Shown here: in pieces, positions 7,941 through 17,989 of the stretch
Layout: the number at the start of each line of letters is the position of its first letter
Position numbering within the stretch: the first letter of the stretch is position 1
Translations under genes and position numbers: made by a program
NCBI RefSeq assembly: GCF_019931145.1
Contig: NZ_JAIOUV010000002.1
Coordinates: forward strand, 186,001-250,000
From: Marinicella meishanensis
GTDB taxonomy: Bacteria > Pseudomonadota > Gammaproteobacteria > Xanthomonadales > Marinicellaceae
Length of the DNA stretch: 64,000 bases
Direction: 5' to 3'
Notes under the pieces: generated by a model
What the model was told of the DNA's origin: nothing
What the model saw: the letters and a program-made list of their open reading frames with translations, nothing else
Database searches by the model: none

Positions 7941-9431
7941 ATGACCGCATCGCGTGATCACATCCTGATCTACCTCAACGGCCAACGCCGTGAGTTGCGG
8001 GGGGCCGAGGTGTTCATGACCTTGTCCGATTACCTGCGGTATGAACGCCACCTGACTGGCACCAAAGTGGTCTGTGCCGAAGGCGATTGTGGCGCTTGCA
8101 GTGTGCTGGTCGGGGCCGTCAAACCCGAGACCAAAGCCGATGCCGTTGAGTACCGGGTGATCAATGCATGCATTCAGTTCATGCACGGCTTGGACTGCTG
8201 CCACATCATCACCATTGAGGGCCTGCCCAGCGAGGGTGACTTACACCCGGTGCAAAGCGCCATGATCAAAGCCCAGGCCACCCAATGCGGTTTTTGTACC
8301 CCGGGCTTTGTGATGGCCGCCGCTGGCATGATTGAACACCGCGGGCCGGGCTGTCAGATCAGCACCCAACAAGCGAAAAATTACCTCACCGGCAACCTCT
8401 GTCGCTGCACCGGTTACCTGTCAATCATTCAGGCCATGGGCCAAACCGACACCCAGGCTTGCCTGTCGATCAAAGACCATTACCACCCGGCCAGCGTGCA
8501 TCAAGACCTGTTGCAACACACCACCCAAGCGGTGCACCTCGAGCAGGCGCCGCACCGCTTTGTCAGCCCCACCACGGCGACCGCTGCCGCAGCCGCCTTA
8601 AGCGACGGCGGACAGGTGTTCGCCGCCGCCACCGATTTGGGGGTGCAACACAACAAAGGCCATTGGTCTGAACAACGGGCCATCAGTTTGAATTTGATCC
8701 CGGCCATGCACCGCATCGACATCAATGACCAACACACCCGGGTTGGCGCGCGGGTGACCTTGCATGCCCTGGAAGAGGCCTTGGCTGAAGTCCAGCCGGA
8801 GTGGGCCCAGTTCATGCACATTTTTGCCTCACCACAGATCAAGAACAATGCCACCTTGGTGGGCAACGTGGCCAACGGCTCACCCATCGGCGACAACCTG
8901 CCTTGGTTGTTGGCCCTGGATGCGACGCTGACCCTCCAAGGTCCAACCCAATCCCGTCAGGTCAAACTCAATGACTATTACCAGGGCTACAAGCAGTTCA
9001 ATCGCCAAGAAGACGAATTGATCACCCACATCGACATCCCCCACCGTCCCGCTGAGGGCTTTTTGCGCTTGTATAAAGTGTCACAACGCCGTGATTTGGA
9101 CATCAGTTGTGTCTCCACCGCCATGCTGCTGACCTTGGATGCCGAACAGCGGGTCGAACACGCCGCCATCGCCCTGGGCGGGGTGGCCGCCACCGCCTTG
9201 CGGTTGCCAGAATTTGAACAACTGTTGATCGGCCGCTCGGTCACCGAACTGACCAGCGACGACAGCCAACAAGCATTGGGCCAACAATTGGCCGCCCAGG
9301 TCAAACCTTTGTCGGATGTGCGGGGCAGTGCCGCATTTCGCTCTCAGTTGGTCAGTAACTTGTGGCGCAAATTCATGTTGGAACTGGGTGATGCCAGGGC
9401 CCCAACCCCGGAGGCGAAGCATGGCGTTTAA
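7941..9431 (+). CDS. xdhA: Xanthine dehydrogenase small subunit (2Fe-2S and FAD)
   Basis: Carries electrons from the molybdenum site to FAD and NAD+. Residues 1-90 form a plant-type 2Fe-2S domain (CAEGDCGAC near 45-53). Residues 90-165 are the second cluster domain (CGFCTPGF near 117, NLCRCTGY near 153). About residues 195-490 form the FAD domain, with ATLVGNVANGSPIGD near 304. At 496 residues it matches bacterial XdhA. The stop lies 11 bases inside xdhB. It follows the CitE-like gene after a 16-base gap on the same strand. Confidence 0.94.
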   Translation: MTASRDHILIYLNGQRRELRGAEVFMTLSDYLRYERHLTGTKVVCAEGDCGACSVLVGAVKPETKADAVEYRVINACIQFMHGLDCCHIITIEGLPSEGDLHPVQSAMIKAQATQCGFCTPGFVMAAAGMIEHRGPGCQISTQQAKNYLTGNLCRCTGYLSIIQAMGQTDTQACLSIKDHYHPASVHQDLLQHTTQAVHLEQAPHRFVSPTTATAAAAALSDGGQVFAAATDLGVQHNKGHWSEQRAISLNLIPAMHRIDINDQHTRVGARVTLHALEEALAEVQPEWAQFMHIFASPQIKNNATLVGNVANGSPIGDNLPWLLALDATLTLQGPTQSRQVKLNDYYQGYKQFNRQEDELITHIDIPHRPAEGFLRLYKVSQRRDLDISCVSTAMLLTLDAEQRVEHAAIALGGVAATALRLPEFEQLLIGRSVTELTSDDSQQALGQQLAAQVKPLSDVRGSAAFRSQLVSNLWRKFMLELGDARAPTPEAKHGV

Positions 9432-11751
9432 AGACCCACCGCATGATTCGGCCCTTGGCCACGTCACCGGCACCTCTGAATTCATTGATGACCGCCCCCG
9501 TCAAGCCGGCGAACTGCAGGTGCTGGTGGTTTACTCAACCGTGGCCCATGGCCACATCACCCAAATTGATGTGGCTGCAGCCAGCCAAGTAGACGGCGTA
9601 CACGGCATTTACAGCCACCGCGATCTGGCGCACAACCGCTGGGGCTCCATCGTGCAAGACCAGCCATTGTTGGCCGCTGACGAGGTCAATTACGTCGGTG
9701 AACCGATCCTGGTGATTGCCGCAGAGTCGATGCCAGCGGCCAAAGCGGCCCAAGCCTTGATTGTCATGGAGATCAAACCGGCACCGGCGGTGCTGGACAT
9801 CCACGCCGCCAAGCAACAGCAACACCTGATGGGTCAAACTTACCGCCTCAACAAAGGCCAGGTCGATGCCCAGTGGCCACTGGCCCCACACCAACTGCAA
9901 GGTGAATTCATCAACGGTGGCCAGGAACAGTTTTACCTGGAGTCACAAGCAGCCATCGTTTATCCAGAGGAAAATGGCTGCTTACACGTGCATGTGTCGG
10001 CCCAACACCCCACCGAAGTGCAACATGTGGTGGCCCACGCCTTGGGTTTGCAACAACACCAGGTGGTGGCCACCGTGAAACGCATGGGCGGTGGTTTCGG
10101 CGGCAAAGAATCACAATCGGCTCACTATGCCACCCTGGCCGCCTTGGTGACCCAACAGACCGGCCGTCCGGCCCGCTTGGTGTTGAACAAAGACGATGAC
10201 ATGATCGCCACCGGCAAACGCCACCCCTTTGCCAGTGACTACCGGGTGGCCTTCGATGAGGCCGGACGCATCCAGGCCCTGCAAGTCGATTTTTTCACCG
10301 ATGGCGGCGCCTATCTGGACCTGACCCCGGCCATTTTGCAGCGGGCCATGTTCCACGTCGACAACGCCTATGACCTGCCACATGCCCTGATCACTGGCAC
10401 CATCGGCCGCACCCACACCCACCCGCACACCGCCTTTCGGGGCTTTGGTGGCCCGCAAGGGGCGGCGGTGATTGAGCACATCATGGAAGAAATCGCCGCC
10501 CATTTGCAGCTGGATGCCTTGGATGTGCGGCTGGCCAATTGTTACCGCGGCGAACACAGCACCACCCCCTATGGCCAAACCGTGGCCCACAATGTGTTGC
10601 CTGAATTGTTTGATCAATTGGTGGCATCGTCGGCATACCGCCAACGCCGCACCGAGTTACAGCAGTTTAACCAGACCTCCCGACACCTCGTCAAAGGCCT
10701 GGCCTTGACCGCCGTGAAGTTTGGCATCTCCTTCACCACGCGGTTTTTGAATCAAGGCAACGCCCTGGTCAATGTGCACCTGGATGGCACCGTGCAAGTG
10801 TCCACCGGCGCTACCGAAATGGGCCAAGGGGTGAACAGCAAAATCCGCCAAATCGTCAGCGAGGCGCTGGGGATTGATCCCCATGATGTGAGGATGATGC
10901 CAACCTCCACCGAAAAGAACGCCAACACCTCAGCCACGGCCGCCTCCAGTGGCAGTGACATCAACGGTTCGGCGGCGCACATCGCCTGCCAGAAGATCAC
11001 CAGACGTCTGGCCAACATCGCGCTGCAACTGTGGCATGGCTTCGTGCCCAGTCCCAGCCAAGAGTTGAGCATCCAACCGGGCATCGACACCTCAGCAGTT
11101 GAATTCAGGGACGGCTTATTGATCAACCCGCTGGAACCCGACCAAACCATGCCCTTCAAAGAAGTGGTCAAGGTGGCGTATTTGAATCGCATCAGCCTCA
11201 GCGATTATGGCCATTACCGCACCCCGGACATTCATTTTGACCCTGCCACCGGGCAAGGTCGGCCGTTCTTATATTTCACCAATGGGGTGGCGGCTTCGGA
11301 AGTCAGCCTCGACCTGTTCACCGGGGAGGTCAAGGTGTTGCGCAGCGACATTTTGATGGATTTGGGTCGCTTAATCTGTGACGGCATTGACCATGGCCAA
11401 ACCGCCGGCGGCTTTGTCCAGGGCATGGGCTGGGTCACCAGCGAACAGCTGTATTATGACGCCAACGGTCAACTGTTGTCGCATTCACCGACCACCTATA
11501 AAATTCCCAGCATCCATGACATGCCGCGTGAATTCAACATTGATTTCATCGAAAACCACCGCAACGAAATGAACATCCGCGGCAGCAAAGCGGTGGGTGA
11601 GCCGCCCCTGCTGTTGGGCTTGAGTGTGTGGTGCGCGATCAAAGACGCCTTGCGCGAAGCTGGCTGGTCCGACACCTCCAAACTGGCCATTCCAGCCACC
11701 CACGAAGCCATCCTCTCCCTGCTGTCTGGGGGCTTGACCGACCAGCCATGA
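9421..11751 (+). CDS. xdhB: Xanthine dehydrogenase large subunit (molybdenum cofactor)
   Basis: Oxidises hypoxanthine and xanthine to urate at a Mo-pterin centre. Motifs in order: GGGFGGKE near residue 224, TAFRGFGGPQG near 338, EMGQGVNSK near 463, and GSKAVGEPP near 720 with the catalytic Glu. The ATG at 9421 has GGAGG six bases upstream and gives 776 residues; an earlier in-frame ATG at 9316 lies inside xdhA and is rejected. It overlaps xdhA by 11 bases and xdhC by 4. The product feeds PuuD encoded at the front of the operon. Confidence 0.95.
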   Translation: MAFKDPPHDSALGHVTGTSEFIDDRPRQAGELQVLVVYSTVAHGHITQIDVAAASQVDGVHGIYSHRDLAHNRWGSIVQDQPLLAADEVNYVGEPILVIAAESMPAAKAAQALIVMEIKPAPAVLDIHAAKQQQHLMGQTYRLNKGQVDAQWPLAPHQLQGEFINGGQEQFYLESQAAIVYPEENGCLHVHVSAQHPTEVQHVVAHALGLQQHQVVATVKRMGGGFGGKESQSAHYATLAALVTQQTGRPARLVLNKDDDMIATGKRHPFASDYRVAFDEAGRIQALQVDFFTDGGAYLDLTPAILQRAMFHVDNAYDLPHALITGTIGRTHTHPHTAFRGFGGPQGAAVIEHIMEEIAAHLQLDALDVRLANCYRGEHSTTPYGQTVAHNVLPELFDQLVASSAYRQRRTELQQFNQTSRHLVKGLALTAVKFGISFTTRFLNQGNALVNVHLDGTVQVSTGATEMGQGVNSKIRQIVSEALGIDPHDVRMMPTSTEKNANTSATAASSGSDINGSAAHIACQKITRRLANIALQLWHGFVPSPSQELSIQPGIDTSAVEFRDGLLINPLEPDQTMPFKEVVKVAYLNRISLSDYGHYRTPDIHFDPATGQGRPFLYFTNGVAASEVSLDLFTGEVKVLRSDILMDLGRLICDGIDHGQTAGGFVQGMGWVTSEQLYYDANGQLLSHSPTTYKIPSIHDMPREFNIDFIENHRNEMNIRGSKAVGEPPLLLGLSVWCAIKDALREAGWSDTSKLAIPATHEAILSLLSGGLTDQP

Positions 11752-12542
11752 GCCGCCATCTGCTGCACCACCGCCATGTGCAATCGCTGATAGAACAACG
11801 CATCGACTTCGTCTCGGTGGTGGTGATCAACATGCAAGGCAGCGCGCCACAGGAACCGGGGGCCAAAATGCTGGTCACCGCGGACTGCCAGGACAGCCCC
11901 CTGGAAGGCACCATCGGCGGCGGTAAATTGGAACGCTTTGCCATTCAACACGCCCAGCGCATGTTGCAAGATGGCGGCAACAAATGCACCGACACCCTGA
12001 CCTTGAATTTACAGCAGGACATCGGCATGTCCTGCGGCGGTGTGGTGCAGTTGTTTTTTGAATGCGTGGTCCACGACCACTGGCACATCGTGGTGTTTGG
12101 TGCCGGGCATGTGGCCCAAGCCTTGATTCCCTTGTTGTTGACCCTGCCGTGTCGGGTGCACTGCATCGATGCCCGCCGCGACTGGTTGGACCGCCTGCCT
12201 GACTCCCCGGCTTTGGTCAAAATCAACCAACGCGTCACCGCCGAGTTGGTGGCCGAGCTGCCGCCAGAAGCCTACCTCATCGCCGTCACCCAAGGCCATT
12301 GTGAAGATGCCGAAATCCTGGCCCAGGCCATGCACCACCACTGCCCACCCTACATCGGCGTGATTGGCAGTGACTCCAAAGCCGCCATCTTGAAAAAAGA
12401 CCTGCGCCAACGCGGCATTCGACCCGAATGGATTGAGCGGATTCATTGTCCCATCGGTTTGCCCCTGGGCGATGACGTGCCGGCGGAAATCGCCATCAGC
12501 ATCACCGCCCAATTGTTGGCCGTCAGGGACACCACCCCATGA
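11748..12542 (+). CDS. xdhC: Xanthine dehydrogenase accessory protein XdhC
   Basis: Binds molybdenum cofactor and inserts it, with its terminal sulfur, into xanthine dehydrogenase (family knowledge). Features: GTIGGGKLE near residue 52, MSCGGVVQLF near 93, then a Rossmann motif VFGAGHVAQALIPLL near 115. The ATG at 11748 overlaps the xdhB stop; a longer in-frame reading from 11628 lies inside xdhB and is rejected. Length is 264 residues. Last gene of the purine operon; no hairpin terminator was seen after it. Confidence 0.92.
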   Translation: MSRHLLHHRHVQSLIEQRIDFVSVVVINMQGSAPQEPGAKMLVTADCQDSPLEGTIGGGKLERFAIQHAQRMLQDGGNKCTDTLTLNLQQDIGMSCGGVVQLFFECVVHDHWHIVVFGAGHVAQALIPLLLTLPCRVHCIDARRDWLDRLPDSPALVKINQRVTAELVAELPPEAYLIAVTQGHCEDAEILAQAMHHHCPPYIGVIGSDSKAAILKKDLRQRGIRPEWIERIHCPIGLPLGDDVPAEIAISITAQLLAVRDTTP

Positions 12543-12597
12543 CGGCTGTCTATCAATCCACCGCCATTGGTAGTAAACTGCCCCTTTCGAGCAGAAC

Positions 12598-13725
12598 TTG
12601 AGCCCCGTGCAGCAGTACATCAACATCCAATTTTTGCGTGCCATGGCGGCCACTTTGGTGGCGGTGTTTCACCTGATCCCGCACTTCAACCGACAACAAT
12701 GGCAATGGCCTGAATTGTTTGCTTGGTTCTCCGAGTTTGCTTATGCCGGGGTCGATGTGTTCTTTGTGATCAGTGGCTATGTGATCTGGATCTCGACCCA
12801 AAGCAAAGCCCAGCCACCGACCACCGGGCACTTCATTTACAACCGGGCGACCCGCATTTATTTCGGCTACTGGCCTTATTTCTTGTTGATCCTGGGCCTG
12901 GTCTTCTGGTTGGCGCCAGCGCGGCTGGACAGTGTGGATTTGACCGGCTCCTTCTTCTTGACCCAAATTGGCATCCACAAATTGTTGCTGCCGATAGCCT
13001 GGACGTTGACTTATGAGCTGTATTTCTACCTGTGGTTTGCGGCTTTGTTGCTGCTGCCCAGGGCTTGGTTGAAACCGACCATTGGGCTGTTGATGGGCAT
13101 GTTGGTCTTGATTCAGGGCTACCACATTTGGGCTCATGACATCTATGCCATCGACAATTTTCCCTACATCCCTTTTTACCTGACCTTCATGACTTCGCCC
13201 TTTTGTCTGGAGTTCCTCAGTGGCTGTTTGATTGGCATGTATTTTCAACAGCGCCGCATCCCCTGGGTCAAAACCGGTTTGTTGCTGGCCCTGGTTTGGT
13301 TTGTCTTGGGTCTGTGGTATCAAAAAACCCACATCATGCCCACCGGCTCCTTGACCCAAGGTTATTTTTTACCGCAACGGGTGTTGGTGTTTGGGGTGGT
13401 GTCGGTGTTGCTGGTGGCCTGCATGGTGGAGCTGGAACACCGCGGCACCCAACTGACCCCACGCCTGTCAAAATGGCTGGGCGGGGCTTCTTACAGCATT
13501 TACTTGGCCCACATTCCGTTGATATTCATGGCCAAAGAACTGGGCTTCATTGGCTGGCTGACCGGCACCCTGCCCTGGCAAGAACTGGCCTTTGTGGTGA
13601 TGCTGTCGTTGATCCTGCTGTACAGCGTGCTGCACTACCGGATCATCGAACAACCGTTGATGAAACTGGCCAAAGCCGGCTGGCAAAAATGGGCCCGCAG
13701 GGGCCAACAACAAACCCCGGCTTAA
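12598..13725 (+). CDS. Acyltransferase family 3 membrane protein
   Basis: A polytopic protein of up to 375 residues with the acyltransferase-3 (PF01757) signature: NIQFLRAMAATLVAVFH at the start with the conserved Arg and His, then GVDVFFVISGYVIW, and WLGGASYSIYLAHIPLIF near the end. Such enzymes O-acylate cell-surface sugars; the substrate here is unknown. The start is either TTG 12598 or GTG 12607 (no ATG is available before the first conserved block), and neither has a strong ribosome site. It converges with the GT-C gene, overlapping by four bases (TTAA), so the two share a 3' border. Confidence 0.85.
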   Translation: MSPVQQYINIQFLRAMAATLVAVFHLIPHFNRQQWQWPELFAWFSEFAYAGVDVFFVISGYVIWISTQSKAQPPTTGHFIYNRATRIYFGYWPYFLLILGLVFWLAPARLDSVDLTGSFFLTQIGIHKLLLPIAWTLTYELYFYLWFAALLLLPRAWLKPTIGLLMGMLVLIQGYHIWAHDIYAIDNFPYIPFYLTFMTSPFCLEFLSGCLIGMYFQQRRIPWVKTGLLLALVWFVLGLWYQKTHIMPTGSLTQGYFLPQRVLVFGVVSVLLVACMVELEHRGTQLTPRLSKWLGGASYSIYLAHIPLIFMAKELGFIGWLTGTLPWQELAFVVMLSLILLYSVLHYRIIEQPLMKLAKAGWQKWARRGQQQTPA

Positions 13726-15515
13726 GGCCGATCCAGCACCGTCACATCCATGTTCGGCACGCCGCGACCGCGCAGGGTGACCACCAGCTCAAAAGGGTTG
13801 GCAGCCTCGGACTCACAGCCATAGACCCGGGTATTGGCATTGAAGGCCAGTGGCGCAACAGCAATTTGATCTTGCTGCACCACCACCTCCGGCATCGGTG
13901 CCAAAAAATGAAAGGCGTGGTGCACCACCAACAGCTGCTGACAAGTCAGGGACACCGCCAGGCTGTGTTCACTGCTCTGGTCAAGCCAGTCATTGCGCGG
14001 CAGATAGGTCTGAAAATCGGTGCCGATGGCAATCGGTTCGGGTGGGTACAGCGGCTGGCTGGGTTGGTATTGAATGCCACCGATGCGGGTGCCGGCTGTC
14101 AAGCCCAAAGTTGTGGCCATGGCCACCGGTAAGAAGGTCAGGTGCCGACTGCCTTGGGTACCGGCCAAGCGCGGTTTTTGTGCGGGACAATGCAACCGTT
14201 CACCGCCTTGGTAATCGAACACCAAATTATTCAACAAAGCCCCGTGAATCACCGGCTGATCAGCCGCACAATTCAACCGGGCGATGGCATCGCGATCCCC
14301 CGCTGAAATCATGTACACCGGCGTGGCGCTGCGGTTGTCCTGCGAGAACCCATACATGCGGGCGAAGTCAAAATGGGTGCTGCCCTGGTGCTGGTGGTGC
14401 ACCAACAACAAGGCCAACAACAGCCAATGCAACACGCTGAAACCCATGATAAAGCACACCGTTGGCTTGAAGCGGGCCTGGCTCAACACCGAGGCCAACA
14501 ACACCACCAACACCGTGGACGCGGCCCAGATCATGTAGAAGGTGACTTGCTCGCGGATCACAAAGACAAAGGCCACCATCACCAACCAAGTCAGCAGCAG
14601 GTGTTTTTGTCGTTGCCACACCACCGTGCCGTGCCGCAGCACCATGTAACCCAGCAGCAAGATGGCCAACACCAACAACCACCGCAGTGCATCAAACACC
14701 CAAACATCAGCGGTCGGATTGACTTTGGTGAGGTAGCCAAATTCACCCCAGAATATCTCTTGGAACACCAACGGCACTTTTTGCAGCAACTGCCACACCT
14801 CTAAGCCGCTGAGGTAGGCCATGAAGGTGCTGGGGGTGTAGGTCACTTCACCGGATTGGGACAAAAACAAGATCGGTGTCACCACCAGCAAAGCCGCCAG
14901 GGCAAAGCCCAGCAGCCGTTGCAGGTACGGCCCCCAGGACAAATTGTGTTGATGCAAGGACCAAAACACCAACACGCCCATCGGCAAGATGGTCGGATGG
15001 GCATGAAAACACAGACCGAAGAAGGCCCCGGCCAAGGTCATTTTCCATCGCGTCATTTGTTCGGCCAAATGCGTAAAGACGAGCAACAACGCCAACGCCG
15101 CAGCCGGCGCCATCACGGTGTGGGTGGGGACCAACCACTGGTGCTGCACCCAACCCAGCCAAAACAACAAACAGCAAGCGATCAAGCCAGCCCGGGGGTT
15201 GCCCTGGCGGTTGAAGTAATGGTAAGCCAAAGGAAATTTCAGACCGGCCAACACCGCAATCCACAACAGGCCTGCCAGCCAACCCAGGCCAAAAATCAAC
15301 GGTAAGGCAACCGCATAAAACCAATAAGGGGCCAAATAAAACAAGCCACCGATGATCGGACCGCGGCCAATGAATTGACCTTGGGCGATGGCATTGGCAT
15401 GCACCAGGTCGCGGGCGATGTCCAAATGGGTGGTCGACCAAAACCAAGGCAGCACTGACAAAGCCCACAGGGCCAGCACCACCCAACGGTGTTGTGGCGT
15501 GGAGGTGTTATACAT
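13722..15515 (-). CDS. Polytopic membrane protein, probable GT-C fold glycosyltransferase
   Basis: The 597-residue protein begins with a short cytoplasmic segment and a helix, then D-I-A-R-D in the first external loop, the position of the acidic catalytic residue in PMT/ArnT-like GT-C enzymes. Roughly ten more hydrophobic helices follow up to residue 385, then a soluble C-terminal region of about 210 residues. The assignment rests on topology and the first-loop acidic motif, not on a strong family match. Its start lies 27 bases after the SulP stop, so it is probably the second gene of a SulP-led transcript. Confidence 0.6.
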   Translation of the reverse strand: MYNTSTPQHRWVVLALWALSVLPWFWSTTHLDIARDLVHANAIAQGQFIGRGPIIGGLFYLAPYWFYAVALPLIFGLGWLAGLLWIAVLAGLKFPLAYHYFNRQGNPRAGLIACCLLFWLGWVQHQWLVPTHTVMAPAAALALLLVFTHLAEQMTRWKMTLAGAFFGLCFHAHPTILPMGVLVFWSLHQHNLSWGPYLQRLLGFALAALLVVTPILFLSQSGEVTYTPSTFMAYLSGLEVWQLLQKVPLVFQEIFWGEFGYLTKVNPTADVWVFDALRWLLVLAILLLGYMVLRHGTVVWQRQKHLLLTWLVMVAFVFVIREQVTFYMIWAASTVLVVLLASVLSQARFKPTVCFIMGFSVLHWLLLALLLVHHQHQGSTHFDFARMYGFSQDNRSATPVYMISAGDRDAIARLNCAADQPVIHGALLNNLVFDYQGGERLHCPAQKPRLAGTQGSRHLTFLPVAMATTLGLTAGTRIGGIQYQPSQPLYPPEPIAIGTDFQTYLPRNDWLDQSSEHSLAVSLTCQQLLVVHHAFHFLAPMPEVVVQQDQIAVAPLAFNANTRVYGCESEAANPFELVVTLRGRGVPNMDVTVLDRP

Positions 15516-15542
15516 GGTTTTGAGGCGCCTGCACGTTGGCCA

Positions 15543-17210
15543 TCACGCCGAATCGTTGGCGCTTGACGGTGACAGGTGTTGCAAGGCCATTTGCAGCGCC
15601 CCTTGTCGATCCTGGTGCACATGCGCCAACGGCATCATTTCAAACACGCCCAATTTTTCCAGGGTTTCAAACGCCTGCTTACCCGGCTTCACCATGTACA
15701 CCTGACGCTCCAGTTCAACCGCTTCCTTGATCACGTTCTCAATCGCCAAAGACACCGTGGTGTCCATGTGCGGCACATCGCTGAGGTCCAGCAACACACA
15801 GGGGTATTTGCTGATCGCCCGGTGTTCGCGGGCAATGGCCTTGGACACACCAAAAATCATCGGTCCACTCAAGTACATCAACAACACCTGGTCCTTGGCC
15901 GCTTTGAGCAGGGCCTTTTCCTCGGCGTTCAGCGAAATGCGGTCATCTGAGTCGGTGATGGATTTGACGTTCTGCGACTGCAAGCGACTGAGTTGTTCGA
16001 TGGTGATGATGTTGGCAATGAACACGCCAATGCCGACCGCCACAATCAAGTCGACAAAAATGGTCAACAACATCACCCCGTACATGATGCCGGCGGCCTG
16101 CCAGTTGACCCGGTGCGCGCGTTTCACAAAACTCCAATCCAGGATGTTGACCCCGACTTTCATGGCAATCCCCGCCAACACCGCCAACGGAATGCTTTCG
16201 GTCAGTTTCGCCGCGCCCATGATCACCACCAACAACACCAGCGCCCGAAACACCCCGGACAAAGCCGAGCGGGCCCCGGTCTGGATGTTGACCACCGTGC
16301 CCATGGTGGCCCCAGCGCCCGGCAAACCACCGAACAAGCCAGACACCAGATTGCCCACGCCTTGACCGACCAACTCCTTGTCGGACTTGTGTTCCTGGCG
16401 GGTCAAACTGTCAGAGATCACCGCGGTCAATAAGGCATCGATGCAACCCAAGGTGCCCAAGACGATGCCATCGAGGATCATGGAAGTGATTTGCTCGGCG
16501 GTGAAGGTGGGCACCACCAGTTCCGGCAAGCCCAAGGGGATCACGCCGATGCGGCGGATGTCCACATCGGCAAAAAACCACAATGAAATCACGGTGCCAA
16601 TGATCAATGCCAACAACGGCGGTGGCATGAAATGGGCCCAACGTTTGGGCACCAAAAACAACACCACCAGGGTGATCACCCCCAGGATGGTTTCAGCCGG
16701 CTGGATGTTGGCCCACAAATCCGGCAAGGCAAACAAAGTGGCACTGACCCCACCAGGCGGTGTGGCTTGGCCCAAAAACGGAGCCAGTTGTAGCAGGATC
16801 AAAATCACCCCGATGCCTGACATGAACCCCGACACCACGCTGTAAGGCATCAGAGTGATGTATTTGCCCAGTTTCAAAGCCCCCAGGGTGATCTGAAACA
16901 GGCCCGCAATCATCACCACGGTGAAGGCCATGGCCAACCCTTGATCGGGGTTGTTGGCAATCAAAGAGGTCAACACCGCGGTCATCACCACGGTCATCGG
17001 CCCAGTGGGTTCTGAAATCAACGTCGGCGTACCGCCAAACAAAGCCGCAAACAAACCGACAAACACCGCCCCATACAAGCCAGCCACCGGCCCAGCCCCC
17101 GAGGCCACACCGAAAGCCAGGGCCAAAGGCAATGACACAATGGCCGCGGTCAAACCGCCAAACAGGTCCCCTTTGAGGTTGTCGAAGCGAATGTCGTTGA
17201 AAATTTGCAT
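15543..17210 (-). CDS. SulP family anion transporter with STAS domain
   Basis: A 555-residue inner-membrane transporter for an oxyanion such as sulfate or bicarbonate. Motifs: GGLTAAIVSLPLALAFGVASGAGPVAGLYGA at the N terminus, GLFGGLPGAGATMGTVVNIQTGARS near residue 300, and a C-terminal STAS domain from about 430 with VLLDLSDVPHMDTT. The layout is closest to BicA-type SulP proteins, which in other bacteria move bicarbonate with sodium; the substrate here is not certain. It starts at ATG 17208-17210 and leads a two-gene minus-strand unit. Confidence 0.9.
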   Translation of the reverse strand: MQIFNDIRFDNLKGDLFGGLTAAIVSLPLALAFGVASGAGPVAGLYGAVFVGLFAALFGGTPTLISEPTGPMTVVMTAVLTSLIANNPDQGLAMAFTVVMIAGLFQITLGALKLGKYITLMPYSVVSGFMSGIGVILILLQLAPFLGQATPPGGVSATLFALPDLWANIQPAETILGVITLVVLFLVPKRWAHFMPPPLLALIIGTVISLWFFADVDIRRIGVIPLGLPELVVPTFTAEQITSMILDGIVLGTLGCIDALLTAVISDSLTRQEHKSDKELVGQGVGNLVSGLFGGLPGAGATMGTVVNIQTGARSALSGVFRALVLLVVIMGAAKLTESIPLAVLAGIAMKVGVNILDWSFVKRAHRVNWQAAGIMYGVMLLTIFVDLIVAVGIGVFIANIITIEQLSRLQSQNVKSITDSDDRISLNAEEKALLKAAKDQVLLMYLSGPMIFGVSKAIAREHRAISKYPCVLLDLSDVPHMDTTVSLAIENVIKEAVELERQVYMVKPGKQAFETLEKLGVFEMMPLAHVHQDRQGALQMALQHLSPSSANDSA

Positions 17211-17343
17211 GAATGATCAGATGGTGAGTGCACTGTGCATTCTACAAATTAATGCCATCCATGACCAGTTTAAGTTGAATGCCAAAAGGGAGAAGTGCTC
17301 GTTGTGTCAAATCAAAAGGGGGTTGTATATTGAAATAACAGAA

Positions 17344-17904
17344 TCATAATTCAATGACTGCTTTTGAACCAAACATCATGCCCCTGACCGTTCGCTCTTG
17401 AAAGCATAGATTGAATTCGATCACGTGTTCTTTGACTTCTGATGCGCGATGAAATCTTGCCATGTTGCAAAAATAATTTTGAAAAAGATCAAAACGTAAT
17501 TTGATTTGGGCCATCCACGGCAGTTCATGCCAAGAGTTGTAGCGACTGACGTGATACAAAACTTGCGCTTCCACTGGAGTTAAGAATTTGGATCCTTTAC
17601 TGTGATATTTGATGCAGCGTTTGCCTTCCAACGGATGTTCATATAAATCCCACCAAAACAAGGTCCTGGAGTAGACAGTTGATGCCCCATACCTGAATAC
17701 CAACCCCTGATCAATGTTTGAACAGTCATGATGGAAGTTGTTGGGTAGATTTCTTAAATAAGGGGAAAATGTCTCGACTAATTGTGCCAAATCAATTGAC
17801 TTTTGATGCATGTTTTCTGGGAACTTTACTTGCGTTCTCAAAACTGCCAAAGCATCTGTCTCTGCATATAAGATTAAGGTTAATATCCATATCAATTTCT
17901 TCAT
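17344..17904 (-). CDS. Hypothetical exported protein, AT-rich orphan
   Basis: A 186-residue protein with a signal peptide (MKKLIWILTLILYAETDALA). I do not recognise the family. Visible features are a Trp/Tyr-rich middle (LFWWDLYEHP, YNSWHELPWMAQIK) and Cys residues near positions 61, 97, 146 and 167 that could form disulfides. Codon use is clearly more AT-rich than the flanking genes, suggesting horizontal acquisition. It lies alone between the SulP gene and the TPP riboswitch, transcribed away from the riboswitch. Confidence 0.6.
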   Translation of the reverse strand: MKKLIWILTLILYAETDALAVLRTQVKFPENMHQKSIDLAQLVETFSPYLRNLPNNFHHDCSNIDQGLVFRYGASTVYSRTLFWWDLYEHPLEGKRCIKYHSKGSKFLTPVEAQVLYHVSRYNSWHELPWMAQIKLRFDLFQNYFCNMARFHRASEVKEHVIEFNLCFQERTVRGMMFGSKAVIEL

Positions 17905-17977
17905 GTTGCTTAGAATTTTGGTCCAACGAAAAGTTCAAAATCACCACGCTGTGGTTCCACATACCACCCATATTTGC

Positions 17978-17983
17978 TACAAT
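17978..17983 (+). promoter_or_regulatory. -10 box for the thiamine operon
   Basis: TACAAT sits 7 bases before the riboswitch P1 stem, which puts transcription start at the riboswitch edge. A clear -35 was not identified. Confidence 0.45.
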
Positions 17984-17989
17984 GCCCGC

